58,764 nt of DNA from an uncultured Clostridia bacterium. Its GTDB lineage: Bacteria; Bacillota; Clostridia; UBA1381. Of this stretch, positions 35,595 to 43,871 are shown piece after piece. The stretch covers positions 1-58,764 of the forward strand of contig CAKSJU010000002.1 in NCBI GenBank assembly GCA_934463455.1. Reading direction: 5' to 3'. The notes beneath the pieces are model-generated. The model did no database searches. It saw nothing but the letters and a program-made list of their open reading frames with translations, and was not told the DNA's origin. Positions within the stretch are counted from its first letter, which is position 1. Every line of letters starts with the position of its first letter. The translations under genes and the position numbers were made by a program.

Positions 35595-36122
35595 ATGAAA
35601 TTTTGTTCAAAATGCGGTAATGAATTATCCGACAATGCGTTGTATTGCAGTAAATGCGGTTGCACTGTTGAAAACAACGATAAAACAATCCAAGTTAAAG
35701 ATAACAGTAAAGTTCAAACTGCATTCATATTAAATATAATTGCTTTAATAATTTCGGTGTTAGCTACATTTACATTGTTATCGCTTAATTTATCAGGAAA
35801 GTATTATTATGATATTTCTTTAGTACCATTTAAGTATGCTAAAGAAGATCCTGCCACGGCTATTACTTTTGGCAGTTTAGCATTTTTAGTTATTGTATCA
35901 TTTGTTTTCAGTTTAATAACAAAGAAAAAAGTTAGTCAAAAAGAAAATGGTACACGGTTTTCTCAAATATACTTTGCTATAACATTGATAGTGGATGCAG
36001 TGTATATTATTCTTGCTCCTAAAATTTTTATTTATTTTATTTGCGGAGTGGGCATTCTTATACCAATACCGCCCGTATTACAAACAATTTCAGCAATTAA
36101 ATTTATGCGAGCTGTAAAATGA
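35595..36122 (+). CDS. Zinc-ribbon membrane protein
   Basis: About 175 residues. The N-terminal zinc ribbon has CSKCGNELSDNALYCSKCG (two Cys-x-x-Cys pairs). Four predicted membrane helices follow (FILNIIALIISVLATFTLL; SLAFLVIVSFVFSLI; IYFAITLIVDAVYIILA; FIYFICGVGILIPIPPV). Start ATG 35595 follows GCGAGGGTG. Similar proteins are common in Firmicutes, with no known function. The end overlaps the next gene (ATGA). Confidence 0.78.
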   Translation: MKFCSKCGNELSDNALYCSKCGCTVENNDKTIQVKDNSKVQTAFILNIIALIISVLATFTLLSLNLSGKYYYDISLVPFKYAKEDPATAITFGSLAFLVIVSFVFSLITKKKVSQKENGTRFSQIYFAITLIVDAVYIILAPKIFIYFICGVGILIPIPPVLQTISAIKFMRAVK

Positions 36123-36403
36123 GGAAAAAAACAATTTTTCGTGAAGTACGTTTTAGCATATACATAGCACTTTTGGTTTGTGGCATTATTTTATGGAAAG
36201 CCCCTATTGTGTTTAAGTGTAACATAAGCAATAAACAATGTTTTGCCTGCGGTTTACGAACGGCGGTAGATTTGTTTTTAAAAGGTCAATTTATAAATGC
36301 GTATTTAGCCAATAAATTTGTGTTAGCGATTGTCTTATTTGCAGTTGTTATGACATTAGATTTTGCAATATATGCGTATAGAAAAGTAATCAAACTTATT
36401 TAA
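36119..36403 (+). CDS. DUF2752-type membrane protein
   Basis: 94 residues with two membrane helices flanking the family motif, here CFACGLRTAVDLFLKGQFIN (usual form Cys-Pro-x-Cys-Gly-x-Thr-Arg). Family function is unknown. Last gene of the operon starting at 35204; a terminator hairpin CGGAGC/GCTCCG with T-rich tail (36411-36442) follows. Confidence 0.75.
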   Translation: MRKKTIFREVRFSIYIALLVCGIILWKAPIVFKCNISNKQCFACGLRTAVDLFLKGQFINAYLANKFVLAIVLFAVVMTLDFAIYAYRKVIKLI

Positions 36404-36457
36404 AGTTATGCGGAGCGGCAAAAAAACTGCTCCGATTCTTTTTGCTATTGCCTGTTT

Positions 36458-36588
36458 CAATAGGGTATACCCTAACGCAATAAAAAAACAGCGGTATTTT
36501 ATATGTCATAAAAGCTGCTTGACTAATTTTGAAATATTTCAAAATATTTATATACCCTATTGACGTACTTTTGTTTTTATGCTATAAT
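36458..36588 (+). promoter_or_regulatory. Resolvase promoter with inverted-repeat operator or res site
   Basis: -35 TTGACG (36560-36565), 17-bp spacer, -10 TATAAT (36583-36588). A 12-bp inverted repeat has arms CAATAGGGTATA (36458-36469) and TATACCCTATTG (36551-36562); the right arm covers the -35. A second symmetrical site, GAAATATTTC, lies between. Resolvases often bind such sites both to recombine and to repress themselves. Confidence 0.6.
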
Positions 36589-36618
36589 AATATCAGAAAA
36601 GCAAAAGGAGTGTAAAAA

Positions 36619-37179
36619 ATGAGGGTTGCATATATCAGATGTTCAACAATGGAACAAAATGAGGCGCGTCAGCTTAAAATGATGAAAGAGCAAAACGCGG
36701 AAAAAATGTTCATAGACAAGGCAAGCGGCAAAAATACAGACCGCGCCGCATTTAAAGAAATGATGTCTTTTGTGCGTTCGGGGGATATGGTTATTGTTGA
36801 AAGCATTTCAAGAATTGCAAGAAACACGCGCGACTTGTTATCTATTGTTTCAGAATTGACCGAAAAAGGTGTCGAATTTATAAGCCTAAAAGAAAATATC
36901 GACACCACCACGCCACAGGGCAGATTTATGCTGACAGTATTCGGCGCGCTTGCGGAATTGGAAAGAGAGAACATTTTGGAGCGGCAACGCGAGGGAATAG
37001 AGATAGCAAAAAGTGAGGGCAAATATAAAGGACGCAAGCCTGTTGAAATAGACGAAATGCAGTTTAAGGCACTTTGCAAGCGTTGGAGGGGCGGAGAAAT
37101 AACCGCAACCGCGGCAATGAATGAAATCGGCTTAAAGCCTAATACATTTTATCGCAGAGTTAAAGAATTGGGGTTGTAA
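36619..37179 (+). CDS. Element B serine resolvase/invertase
   Basis: A 186-residue small serine recombinase. Ser in VAYIRCSTMEQ, then SRIARNTRDLL and LERENILERQREG match the catalytic domain; the C-terminal helix-turn-helix is GEITATAAMNEIGLKPNTFY. Note RCST in place of the usual RVST. Start ATG has AAAAGGAGTG. It is more distant from the element A resolvase than expected for a duplicate, so the two were acquired separately. It probably resolves element dimers or acts on the inverted repeats upstream. Confidence 0.93.
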   Translation: MRVAYIRCSTMEQNEARQLKMMKEQNAEKMFIDKASGKNTDRAAFKEMMSFVRSGDMVIVESISRIARNTRDLLSIVSELTEKGVEFISLKENIDTTTPQGRFMLTVFGALAELERENILERQREGIEIAKSEGKYKGRKPVEIDEMQFKALCKRWRGGEITATAAMNEIGLKPNTFYRRVKELGL

Positions 37180-37224
37180 ACACAACCCCATAAAAAACAA
37201 GTATAAAAGCGCAAAACACTTTTT

Positions 37225-37305
37225 ATAAAATCCCACATTTTCAAATCCCACATTTCGGCGAATTGAGAAAATGAAAAATTAAATATCCCACATAATTTCA
37301 CACAA
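37225..37305. repeat. Right arm-type motifs of element B
   Basis: ATCCCACATTTTCAAATCCC, then CACATTTCGG and ATATCCCACATAATTTCACA. They match the left-end motif of element B (32355-32380) in inverted orientation. Confidence 0.5.
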
Positions 37306-37339
37306 AAGGCTTGAAAAAAGGGCAAAAACCGCACGAAAA

Positions 37340-37371
37340 AAGAGATAGAGCAAAAATTTGCTCTATCCCTT
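37340..37371 (-). terminator. Terminator at the right end of element B
   Basis: Stem AAGAGATAGAGC with GCTCTATCCCTT and a T run on the minus strand. Nearly identical in sequence and position to the original rubrerythrin terminator at 14421-14452. Confidence 0.75.
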
Positions 37372-37400
37372 AAAAATGCTTTTGTTATGCGGTTTTGAGA

Positions 37401-37455
37401 TTAACCAAAATATCTCTTTAAAAGTCCCTCAAAGCCTTTTCCGTGTCTTGCCTCA
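37401..37455 (-). repeat. Attachment site 3 (element B/C junction)
   Basis: Minus strand encodes EARHGKGFEGLLKRYFG-stop, then element C sequence. The core (TTTTCCGTGTCTTGCCTC) is the same as in site 1. Direct repeat of 14481, 32195 and 44663. Confidence 0.87.
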
Positions 37456-37515
37456 CAATGGGACTTGTGTGGCATAAACCTTATTTTAAGGCATTATCAG
37501 ACACTCAAAAATCAT

Positions 37516-37556
37516 TTTGCCCACCATTCGCCCACCTTTTTTCTTTGCCCACCTAT
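37516..37556. repeat. Left arm-type motifs of element C
   Basis: Three copies of GCCCACC in a row: TTTTGCCCACCATTCGCCCA, then CCTTTTTTCTTTGCCCACC. The complement GGTGGGCAAA is repeated at the right end of the element (44443-44510). Confidence 0.6.
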
Positions 37557-37648
37557 ATAGAGAATAAGGACATAAACAGTGGTTTTTGTCTGTTTCTCAC
37601 TATCACAGTTTGTCTGTGATAATATGATTTTATTATACCATATATCTA

Positions 37649-37801
37649 TCAATAAAGCAATGCTTTTGCAGAAAAAACATATAAACAAAAAAACCACCAA
37701 CCAAACTTTTTTGGTTGGTGGTGGGGGTTATGCAGTTTTAACCCAGATAGTTTCATTCTGATTAAGCACTCTTTCTTTTGTTCTTCTAATGTTGGTGTCA
37801 T
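37649..37801 (-). CDS. Possible 50-residue protein over a terminator
   Basis: ATG 37801 has AAAGGGAG upstream and opens a short frame (MTPTLEEQKKECLIRMKLSG). It runs through a strong hairpin (ACCACCAACCAAA/TTTGGTTGGTGGT, 37692-37720, with T7 on the minus strand), so many transcripts would end inside it. It follows the integrase gene by 108 bp. It may be a truncated small gene whose real end was lost. Confidence 0.35.
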   Translation of the reverse strand: MTPTLEEQKKECLIRMKLSGLKLHNPHHQPKKFGWWFFCLYVFSAKALLY

Positions 37802-37908
37802 TTAAAAACACTCCCTTTTAATATTTTTTTATGATTGTTTATTTATGGAGAACTTTATAAACACCTTTTTATAATTCAAAATATCAGTTTAATTTATTTG
37901 CAATCATA

Positions 37909-39102
37909 TTACTCTGTATCTGCTTTTGGCATAAGGTTTTTAACCCCCATAAGATTATCAACCACTGCCCCTGCCCTTGCTCTCTGTTCCTCATTGGTGT
38001 GGGAATAAGTTTCCATAATAGTTCTTAAACCTGAATGCCCCACACAATCTCTAATAACTGTAATGTCTACACCATTTTGGTGCAGAGCAGATATATAATA
38101 ATGCCTTAACATATGGAAATTGAACTCTAACCCCATTTCCTTAGCAATTCTTGAAATAACTTTATTACTGTCTGGAGAAAGCATATCTCCATTTTCTTTG
38201 ACATTAACAAAATCTTCCACGATAACTGTTTCTTCTGTTCTTCCAAGGCAATCAATGATTTTATTGCACTTGTAAAACTCCTTAAGTCTTTTCCGATTTT
38301 GCTCTTGAAGTTCTTTTACAAACTGCATATATTGGGAAAAATCTTCTCCAAAATAAACTGTTCTGACACTTTTGGAAGTTTTGGTTGGAGCAAAACACCA
38401 TATACCTTTTCTTTTTTGCAGTTGCTTATCAACCCTAAGAGTGTTCTTCTCAAAATCAAAATCACTCCACCTTAAAGCATAAACTTCACTTGCTCTGAGT
38501 CCAGTGTTTTTGGCAATAGTAAAAGCAATTTGAACATTTGTTGATTGCAACCTTATTTCCAGAGCATTAAACTGTTCTGGGGTTAGCAACTTTACTTCTT
38601 CTCTTGAATATTGCTTTGGTCTTTCCACACACTCCATAATATCTTCATTTATGTATTTATGGGTTTTTGCAAACTTAAATAAAACCAAGAAAAAGTTATA
38701 AAAACTGTTTGGGTAGTCAGATTTATATTGTTCTTCTAACTTATTAAGAAAGTGTGTGATGTCAAGTGGTTGTATTCTGCCAACAAGCAATTCACCTAAA
38801 CTGTCTTTAATGTGGTTTTTGTAAAGTGAGTTATATCTTTTAATAGTGTTATAACTCTTGTGTTTTGTTGCACTTTCTTCTAAATAAAGTTCATACATTT
38901 GGTTAAGAGTAATTTTCTTTTCCACAAAGTTTGTCAGTCTGCATCTGGCAACTTCGTCGATTTTTGCTTTGTATGCCTCATAGGAACTTTTAAAACCACA
39001 TTTTTCCTTTGTGATTTTCTTGCCGTTGGGCAGGGTTAGTTTAAATCTATAACTCCAACTTGAACCCCTGAATCTTGTACCTTCATATATTTTTTCTGCC
39101 AT
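37909..39102 (-). CDS. int: Element C tyrosine integrase
   Basis: A 397-residue integrase. The N-terminal arm-binding domain (FRGSSWSYRFKLTLPNGKKI) is followed by a core-binding domain (about 65-165) and the catalytic domain: Arg in KNTGLRASEVYALRW, His-x-x-Arg in FHMLRHYYI, His in CVGHSGLRT and Tyr in METYSHT. It shares DKQL and GIWCFA segments with the element A enzyme, fitting the same target gene. It lies 16 bp after the excisionase-like gene in one operon and near the left end of element C. Confidence 0.95.
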   Translation of the reverse strand: MAEKIYEGTRFRGSSWSYRFKLTLPNGKKITKEKCGFKSSYEAYKAKIDEVARCRLTNFVEKKITLNQMYELYLEESATKHKSYNTIKRYNSLYKNHIKDSLGELLVGRIQPLDITHFLNKLEEQYKSDYPNSFYNFFLVLFKFAKTHKYINEDIMECVERPKQYSREEVKLLTPEQFNALEIRLQSTNVQIAFTIAKNTGLRASEVYALRWSDFDFEKNTLRVDKQLQKRKGIWCFAPTKTSKSVRTVYFGEDFSQYMQFVKELQEQNRKRLKEFYKCNKIIDCLGRTEETVIVEDFVNVKENGDMLSPDSNKVISRIAKEMGLEFNFHMLRHYYISALHQNGVDITVIRDCVGHSGLRTIMETYSHTNEEQRARAGAVVDNLMGVKNLMPKADTE

Positions 39103-39118
39103 TTAAACCTCTCCTCTC

Positions 39119-39331
39119 TTAATTCAATGTCTGTATATTATTAAGGTCCGTTAAATCATAACCTATATAAGTTTGCAAGAAGTTTGATATTGCAAACTCT
39201 GGAACTCTGTATCTCCCAAACTTAAAGGCACTGAGTACCCCTTTATGTATGAGTGAATAGACAGAACCTTTATTAACACCTAAGATTTCTGCAACTTCAT
39301 TAACTGTATATATCTTAATGTTGTTAGTCAT
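39119..39331 (-). CDS. xis: Excisionase-like helix-turn-helix protein
   Basis: 70 residues with an excisionase/MerR-like winged helix: YTVNEVAEILGVNKGSVYSL, then GVLSAFKFGRYRVPE. Such proteins bind and bend DNA at the attachment site to direct the integrase to excision. ATG 39331 has AAGGAG eight bases upstream. It is directly upstream of the integrase gene in the same operon, the usual arrangement. Confidence 0.85.
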   Translation of the reverse strand: MTNNIKIYTVNEVAEILGVNKGSVYSLIHKGVLSAFKFGRYRVPEFAISNFLQTYIGYDLTDLNNIQTLN

Positions 39332-39340
39332 TTCAATCAC

Positions 39341-39579
39341 TCCTTATCTTTTATTTTTGATGTTAAATCAAAATATTTTTAATAATAATTTGAATTTAAC
39401 ACCCTCTGTGTTTTATATTATACATCACAAAAAAACTTTTGTCAACACTTTTTTAAAATATTTTTTAATTATTTTTTAAAATAGCACATTAAAAGTGTTA
39501 TTTTTATCATTTTTACTTGACAAAATTAGTTTTTTGGTGTATAGTAATATTATAAAATAATGAAAGGAGAACACCTGAA
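39341..39579. promoter_or_regulatory. Divergent control region of element C
   Basis: A 239-bp gap between the xis/int operon and the regulator gene. It contains an inverted repeat TGTTAAAT...ATTTAACA (39360-39402), a likely operator. Toward 39580 there is TTGACA (39517-39522) with TATAGTAATATTATAAAATA downstream, a plus-strand promoter. Confidence 0.5.
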
Positions 39580-40629
39580 ATGGCAACTGAAAGCAGAAAT
39601 ATCACCAAAGGTGTAAAATATGATTTAACACCAGAATTAAAAAATCATATTAAAAGTATGAGAAAAGATATTAAACTTATTGCAGAAGATATGGCATCTC
39701 TTCTAAATATGAAACTTAACACATATAAAAATCTTGAAAAAGCAACTGGTAGCAATAGTATCACCTCTGATACATTAAATAGCATATTTGAGATATATAA
39801 GAACAAAGTAGGTTGGGAAAGTATGTTGACGGACCAGTTTGTTATTATGCACCTTGAAAAATATATTTATGGAGCAAATGCAGAAATAGGCAGTCTGCAA
39901 AATCAAGATTGGGTTAAGGCATATTATATGAAATATCAGTATATTACTCTGAGCAATACCCTTGAAAGAAGAATACTGAGGAATATAGAAGAAACTGACC
40001 CTTGCTGTGCTTGGCATATAGCATTACAAAAGTTAAACAGTAATAAGCATATAAAATTGAAAACAAATATAAAGGTTCCTAATGAAGTTTATATAGGACT
40101 TGATAAAGAAAAATACAAAGATTTGGGGAACTACCCTTATTGGTGTATTAAATATGAACTTACTGATACTGATATTGACTGTATTGTAAATGACATTTTA
40201 CAAAATAATAAAATAAGATACTCTACATTATTTTCATTGCTTGTTTGTCAGGAATTGGAACAAAGGCAGAGAAAAGATTTTGACCTGATTTATGCTAATA
40301 TTTATAGCGAGTTAAACAGTTATGGTTATGAAAATATTTTTGATAAGATTGCAAAGGTTGTAGAAAATTACACTGACAACAATTTCCAAAGAACTTTCAT
40401 AAACCAAAGTACCCCTATAACAAGTGAAGATTTTTATGCTAAACTTCAATCTTTAAAAAATGGAAATATGTCTGAACCAATACAAAAATTGATTGCTAAT
40501 TGTTGGTCCGGGAAAGATAAGTTTGTTAATGCCATAAATGCAGACTTCTCTCCACTGTTTAAATTGACAGATACAGAGATAGAAAGTTTTAGAATAAAAC
40601 TTGTAGATTTGATATTATCATATTTATAA
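39580..40629 (+). CDS. Probable HTH regulator of element C, 349 residues
   Basis: The N-terminal 70 residues look like an XRE-type helix-turn-helix (MRKDIKLIAEDMASLLNMKL, then LNTYKNLEKATG). The remaining about 280 residues are helical and not recognised, with several aromatic-rich segments (WVKAYYMKYQYI). It is divergent from the xis/int operon, where a lysogeny-type regulator usually sits, so control of excision is a reasonable inference. Start ATG has AAAGGAGA; a terminator stem AGAACAGAT/ATCTGTTCT with T7 follows (40638-40671). Confidence 0.6.
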   Translation: MATESRNITKGVKYDLTPELKNHIKSMRKDIKLIAEDMASLLNMKLNTYKNLEKATGSNSITSDTLNSIFEIYKNKVGWESMLTDQFVIMHLEKYIYGANAEIGSLQNQDWVKAYYMKYQYITLSNTLERRILRNIEETDPCCAWHIALQKLNSNKHIKLKTNIKVPNEVYIGLDKEKYKDLGNYPYWCIKYELTDTDIDCIVNDILQNNKIRYSTLFSLLVCQELEQRQRKDFDLIYANIYSELNSYGYENIFDKIAKVVENYTDNNFQRTFINQSTPITSEDFYAKLQSLKNGNMSEPIQKLIANCWSGKDKFVNAINADFSPLFKLTDTEIESFRIKLVDLILSYL

Positions 40630-40671
40630 TAAGCAAAGAGAACAGATGAAAAAAATCTGTTCTTTTTTTAT

Positions 40672-41300
40672 GCAATAAAAAAGGACATTGCAAGTCTTTA
40701 TATAATCATATATATAGTTTCATTTATACTCTCTCCACACAGACTTAAAAAAAGAAGACAAGGGCAGAACCCTTGCACTCGACACAAAATGTTTTTGCTT
40801 ACAGATAGAATATATTTTTTTAATTTTGCTTATACACAGTTTTGCAAAAATCACTCTTTCACTCTTTGTCTTCCTACAAAAGACAATTTCTCTTGACAAA
40901 GGAACAAGGGGAAATAATTTTTTCTTATCACCATTTATGGTGTTCATATAAATTATTTTTGGGACTTTTTAAGTTCTTTGTGGCATTGCCATACTAAACT
41001 TTAAAAGTCAAAGAGTGATTTTTCAAAAGACAGGAAACCTGCGACGTAGCAGGTTTTTTTGTATATATTTTGGTATAATAAAAACTTGTTTTTATTATAC
41101 CAAACCCTTTTGGCAAAATTGGTTAGGTTGATTTAAACCTAAACAATTTTGCATATCACCAGAAAAAAGAAATAAAAAGAAATAAAATATATTATTGCAG
41201 AAAAAAATCATAAAAAATGTGTAAAATCATTTTTTATGAAAAAATCACTGAAAATGCTACTATTTTCAGTGAATACATATTTAAAAGGAGGCATTTTAAA
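40672..41300. repeat. Palindrome-rich non-coding region of element C
   Basis: A 14-bp inverted repeat AAAAATCACTCTTT (40846-40859) with 41010-41023; a terminator-like stem AACCTGC/GCAGGTT plus T7 (41036-41060); a perfect 16-bp-arm palindrome TTTGGTATAATAAAAA (41069-41084) with 41089-41104; and a third stem GCAAAATTG plus TTAGGTT (41113-41129) with 41136-41152. The 75-codon frame on the minus strand here has no ribosome site and I leave it out. Candidate origin, recombination site or structured RNA. Confidence 0.65.
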
Positions 41301-42302
41301 ATGGGTAAAACAAAATCACTTGGGTATCAAATACATACTGCTTTAAATGAAATAAATATGCAAAATCAAGAGAAAAGGACAGAGATTTACAACAAGGAAA
41401 ACAATACACATTTTCAATCAGTTGGTAAAAGGGAATTCAAGAAAAGTGGAACCAGTATAAATTATATATTTTCTCAAAGGACTGCTGAAAATATTGCTGA
41501 AAAAAGCAAAAACTTTGTTAAGTTCCTAAAAGAAAATTACAATATAAAAATGGTAAAAGAAATTACACCAAAAATGTGTGTGGAATATTTGAAAACAAAA
41601 CAGGGGTGCAGTAAAAAGACAGTGGCAACATACAAAAATATGTTAGAAAAAATATCTATTGCCTGTTCTGTAAAGTTTGGGTGTGATAAGTTTTATACAG
41701 AGGAAGTTAAGTCTTATAAAGTAGAAGACGCTTATAAAACTGATTCTTCAAGAATATACACAAACACAGAAATCGAAGAAATATATAACTTTAAATCAAA
41801 CAGGCAGAATGAAATAAAGACAATGGCATTTTTAGGTTGCAGAGTGTTTGAGTTAATCAATATAAGGGTTGAAGATATAAACCTTGACAAGCACATATAC
41901 ACCACTACTGTCAAAGATGGCAAAATAGACACATATTCAACAGTTCATATTATAGGGAAAGGTGGCAAAGACAGTTATAGGGTTATTCTGCCTGAGTACA
42001 GAGCATTTTTTGAAGAATTAAAGCAAGGTAAAAACCCTACTGACAGACTTTTTGACTTACCAAAGGACACAAAATCGGCAAGAATGACTATGAGTAATGA
42101 GATAAGAAAAATTACAAAAGAGTTGGGGTTAAAAGTTAGTGGTAAAAACCATCAATTCAGAAAATATCATTGCCAACAAGCACTTGCATATTATATTAGC
42201 AAGGGGTGGAGCAGAGAAAAGGCAGAAAGTTTTGTAATTCAAAGACACCTATCACATTCTGGGGAACGAAAAGACTTGAAACAGATATATTTATATAGTT
42301 AA
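41301..42302 (+). CDS. Second tyrosine recombinase of element C
   Basis: About 333 residues. The N-terminal half has a SAM-like core-binding domain (FVKFLKENYNIKMVKEITPK). Catalytic residues: Arg in FLGCRVFELINIR, Lys in IIGKGGKDSY, His-x-x-Arg in NHQFRKYH, His in HLSHSGERKD and Tyr in KQIYLYS at the extreme C-terminus. It has no arm-binding domain and is XerC/D-like in size. ATG 41301 has AAAAGGAGG. The palindromes just upstream could be its target or its control region. It may resolve dimers or move another segment. Confidence 0.8.
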   Translation: MGKTKSLGYQIHTALNEINMQNQEKRTEIYNKENNTHFQSVGKREFKKSGTSINYIFSQRTAENIAEKSKNFVKFLKENYNIKMVKEITPKMCVEYLKTKQGCSKKTVATYKNMLEKISIACSVKFGCDKFYTEEVKSYKVEDAYKTDSSRIYTNTEIEEIYNFKSNRQNEIKTMAFLGCRVFELINIRVEDINLDKHIYTTTVKDGKIDTYSTVHIIGKGGKDSYRVILPEYRAFFEELKQGKNPTDRLFDLPKDTKSARMTMSNEIRKITKELGLKVSGKNHQFRKYHCQQALAYYISKGWSREKAESFVIQRHLSHSGERKDLKQIYLYS

Positions 42303-42336
42303 AAAGACTGCTCCATTTTCAAGAGCAGTCTTTTAA
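42303..42336. terminator. Bidirectional terminator
   Basis: Stem AAAAGACTGCTC/GAGCAGTCTTTT between the convergent recombinase and XRE genes. Confidence 0.8.
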
Positions 42337-42605
42337 TCTTCTTCAATGTCAATCAATTTTGATGCCTTTATACCCAATGCCTTTGCAATCGTGAAAAGAG
42401 ATTTTACAGAAGGGCAATATGGCAGATTTGGACTTTCTAATTGACTGATGTAGGAGAGTGTAAGACCTGTGTGTTCTGCAAGTTCTGCCTGTGTCATTCC
42501 CGATTTTCTTCTATAATAACCAATTTTAATTCCAATGTCTAATAATATGCCTTTATATTCATTATCATTTAACACTTTACTCAACCCTATCAAATAAATA
42601 TTCAC
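42333..42605 (-). CDS. XRE-family repressor of element C
   Basis: A 90-residue protein with a cI/Cro-type helix-turn-helix (YYRRKSGMTQAELAEHTGLT, then LSYISQLES) and an acidic C-terminus (KLIDIEED). It is divergent from the membrane protein gene at 42709. An inverted repeat AACTCA...TGAGTT (42661-42679) in the gap, just after the plus-strand -10, is the likely operator. Confidence 0.85.
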   Translation of the reverse strand: MNIYLIGLSKVLNDNEYKGILLDIGIKIGYYRRKSGMTQAELAEHTGLTLSYISQLESPNLPYCPSVKSLFTIAKALGIKASKLIDIEED

Positions 42606-42623
42606 TAATATTATTATAAACTA

Positions 42624-42679
42624 TTGACATTGAAATTAAAATATGATATAATTGAATAAAAACTCAATTATAGTGAGTT
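42624..42679 (+). promoter_or_regulatory. Promoter and operator for the 42709 gene
   Basis: -35 TTGACA (42624-42629), 17-bp spacer, -10 TATAAT (42647-42652), followed by the 19-bp inverted repeat AACTCA-attatag-TGAGTT (42661-42679). A strong promoter with a repressor site at the transcription start. Confidence 0.75.
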
Positions 42680-42708
42680 GTTGCTTTGAGATATGGAGTT
42701 GATATTTT

Positions 42709-43164
42709 ATGGAGTGTATAGGGTTTGTTGTTTTTTGTGTTATTTATTATTTTGCAGTCAAATTACAGACGAGATTATTTTTGCATTGGGCAAAAAAAGG
42801 GAAAAAGACTGCTGCCACAATATATTTTATTGCAACTGTGCTTACTTTTTGGTTTGGTCTGACAACTTTGTTTGCTTTTATTTGTGCATCTTCAAGGTTA
42901 GAAAAAAACAGGAATAAAATATATGATATTTTGGCACAAAATCCCAATAATACAAATGTAGATTTGCTTATTCAAGATATTGAAAATTTCGGGTGTGTTA
43001 ATAATCCTAATGCTTGGAATAAGTTAAGGGCAATTTGGATAACAGTTAATGAAAGTCCTAATGTTTCAACTGATAAAAAGAAACAGTTAAAACAGTTTTT
43101 AATGTTGAAAGGACTAACAATGCACTATCAAGATGCTAAGATAATTGACAATTACAATGGTTAA
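42709..43164 (+). CDS. Membrane protein of unknown function, 151 residues
   Basis: Two N-terminal membrane helices (CIGFVVFCVIYYFAVKL; IYFIATVLTFWFGLTTLFAF) precede a cytoplasmic domain of about 90 residues (RLEKNRNKIYDILAQN to LKQFLMLKGLTMHY). Not recognised. Under a strong promoter apparently controlled by the XRE repressor. The terminator stem GGCAACCT/AGGTTGC with T7 (43172-43203) follows, so it is a single-gene unit. Confidence 0.65.
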   Translation: MECIGFVVFCVIYYFAVKLQTRLFLHWAKKGKKTAATIYFIATVLTFWFGLTTLFAFICASSRLEKNRNKIYDILAQNPNNTNVDLLIQDIENFGCVNNPNAWNKLRAIWITVNESPNVSTDKKKQLKQFLMLKGLTMHYQDAKIIDNYNG

Positions 43165-43302
43165 TACATAAAAGGCAACCTTGAAAAAGAGGTTGCTTTT
43201 TTTATTTGCTTATAATTTGACATAACAAAAAAAGAATGCTAAAACCTTAAATATAAAGAGATTTATATTTATATAAACTCTAAATTATATTGGAGGTGCT
43301 CT

Positions 43303-43728
43303 ATGAGTAATTTTTTTCTTAATAGCAGTGAGATTTTAACATTGGCATTGCTCAACAATAAACAATTTCATTTTAACCAAGAAGAAATGGCATCTGCCAT
43401 TGGTTGTACTCAACCAAACATATCTTATGTTATATCTTCCCTTTTGGAAAAGGGAGCAGTTGAAAACATAAAGGGTTTTATTGCAGTAAATCAATACAGA
43501 CTTGTTGAAGACATAGCAGATTATGCAAGTGGTGTATATAACAAAGCAGAGATTTATTTTTTCAAAGGTATTTTGAAAATCAGAAATTGGTTCCCAGAAG
43601 TTTATGCTTTTTTCCAAACATTTTTTAGAATACTCAACATTGAGTATGTAATAACAGAGTGCAGAGATTTAAAAGAGATTTGTTTTGTTTTCAAAAATGA
43701 TTTAATTGATATTTCAGATATAGAATAA
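43303..43728 (+). CDS. Winged-helix regulator, 141 residues
   Basis: A MarR/IclR-like winged helix occupies residues 10-65 (FNQEEMASAIGCTQPNISYV, then LLEKGAVENIKGF). The C-terminal half is aromatic and unassigned. ATG has TTGGAGG. No ligand domain is recognised. It lies between the membrane protein and the RepL-like gene in element C and may control the latter. Confidence 0.65.
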   Translation: MSNFFLNSSEILTLALLNNKQFHFNQEEMASAIGCTQPNISYVISSLLEKGAVENIKGFIAVNQYRLVEDIADYASGVYNKAEIYFFKGILKIRNWFPEVYAFFQTFFRILNIEYVITECRDLKEICFVFKNDLIDISDIE

Positions 43729-43871
43729 TACTAATAAGAGTAAGAATGACAAAAACAAAAAAATGCTCACAATTCAAGTAATAGTGTGCATTTTAAAGAT
43801 TTTTAATATAAACTGCATTTTATATTATTATAATCTTCAGTTTATGTTATAACTCTTTTTAGGGGGTGTAT

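Noticed and set aside
40720..40947. 75-codon minus-strand frame in the palindrome region of element C
   Set aside because: No ribosome site precedes its ATG, it contains arms of inverted repeats, and the sequence is not protein-like.
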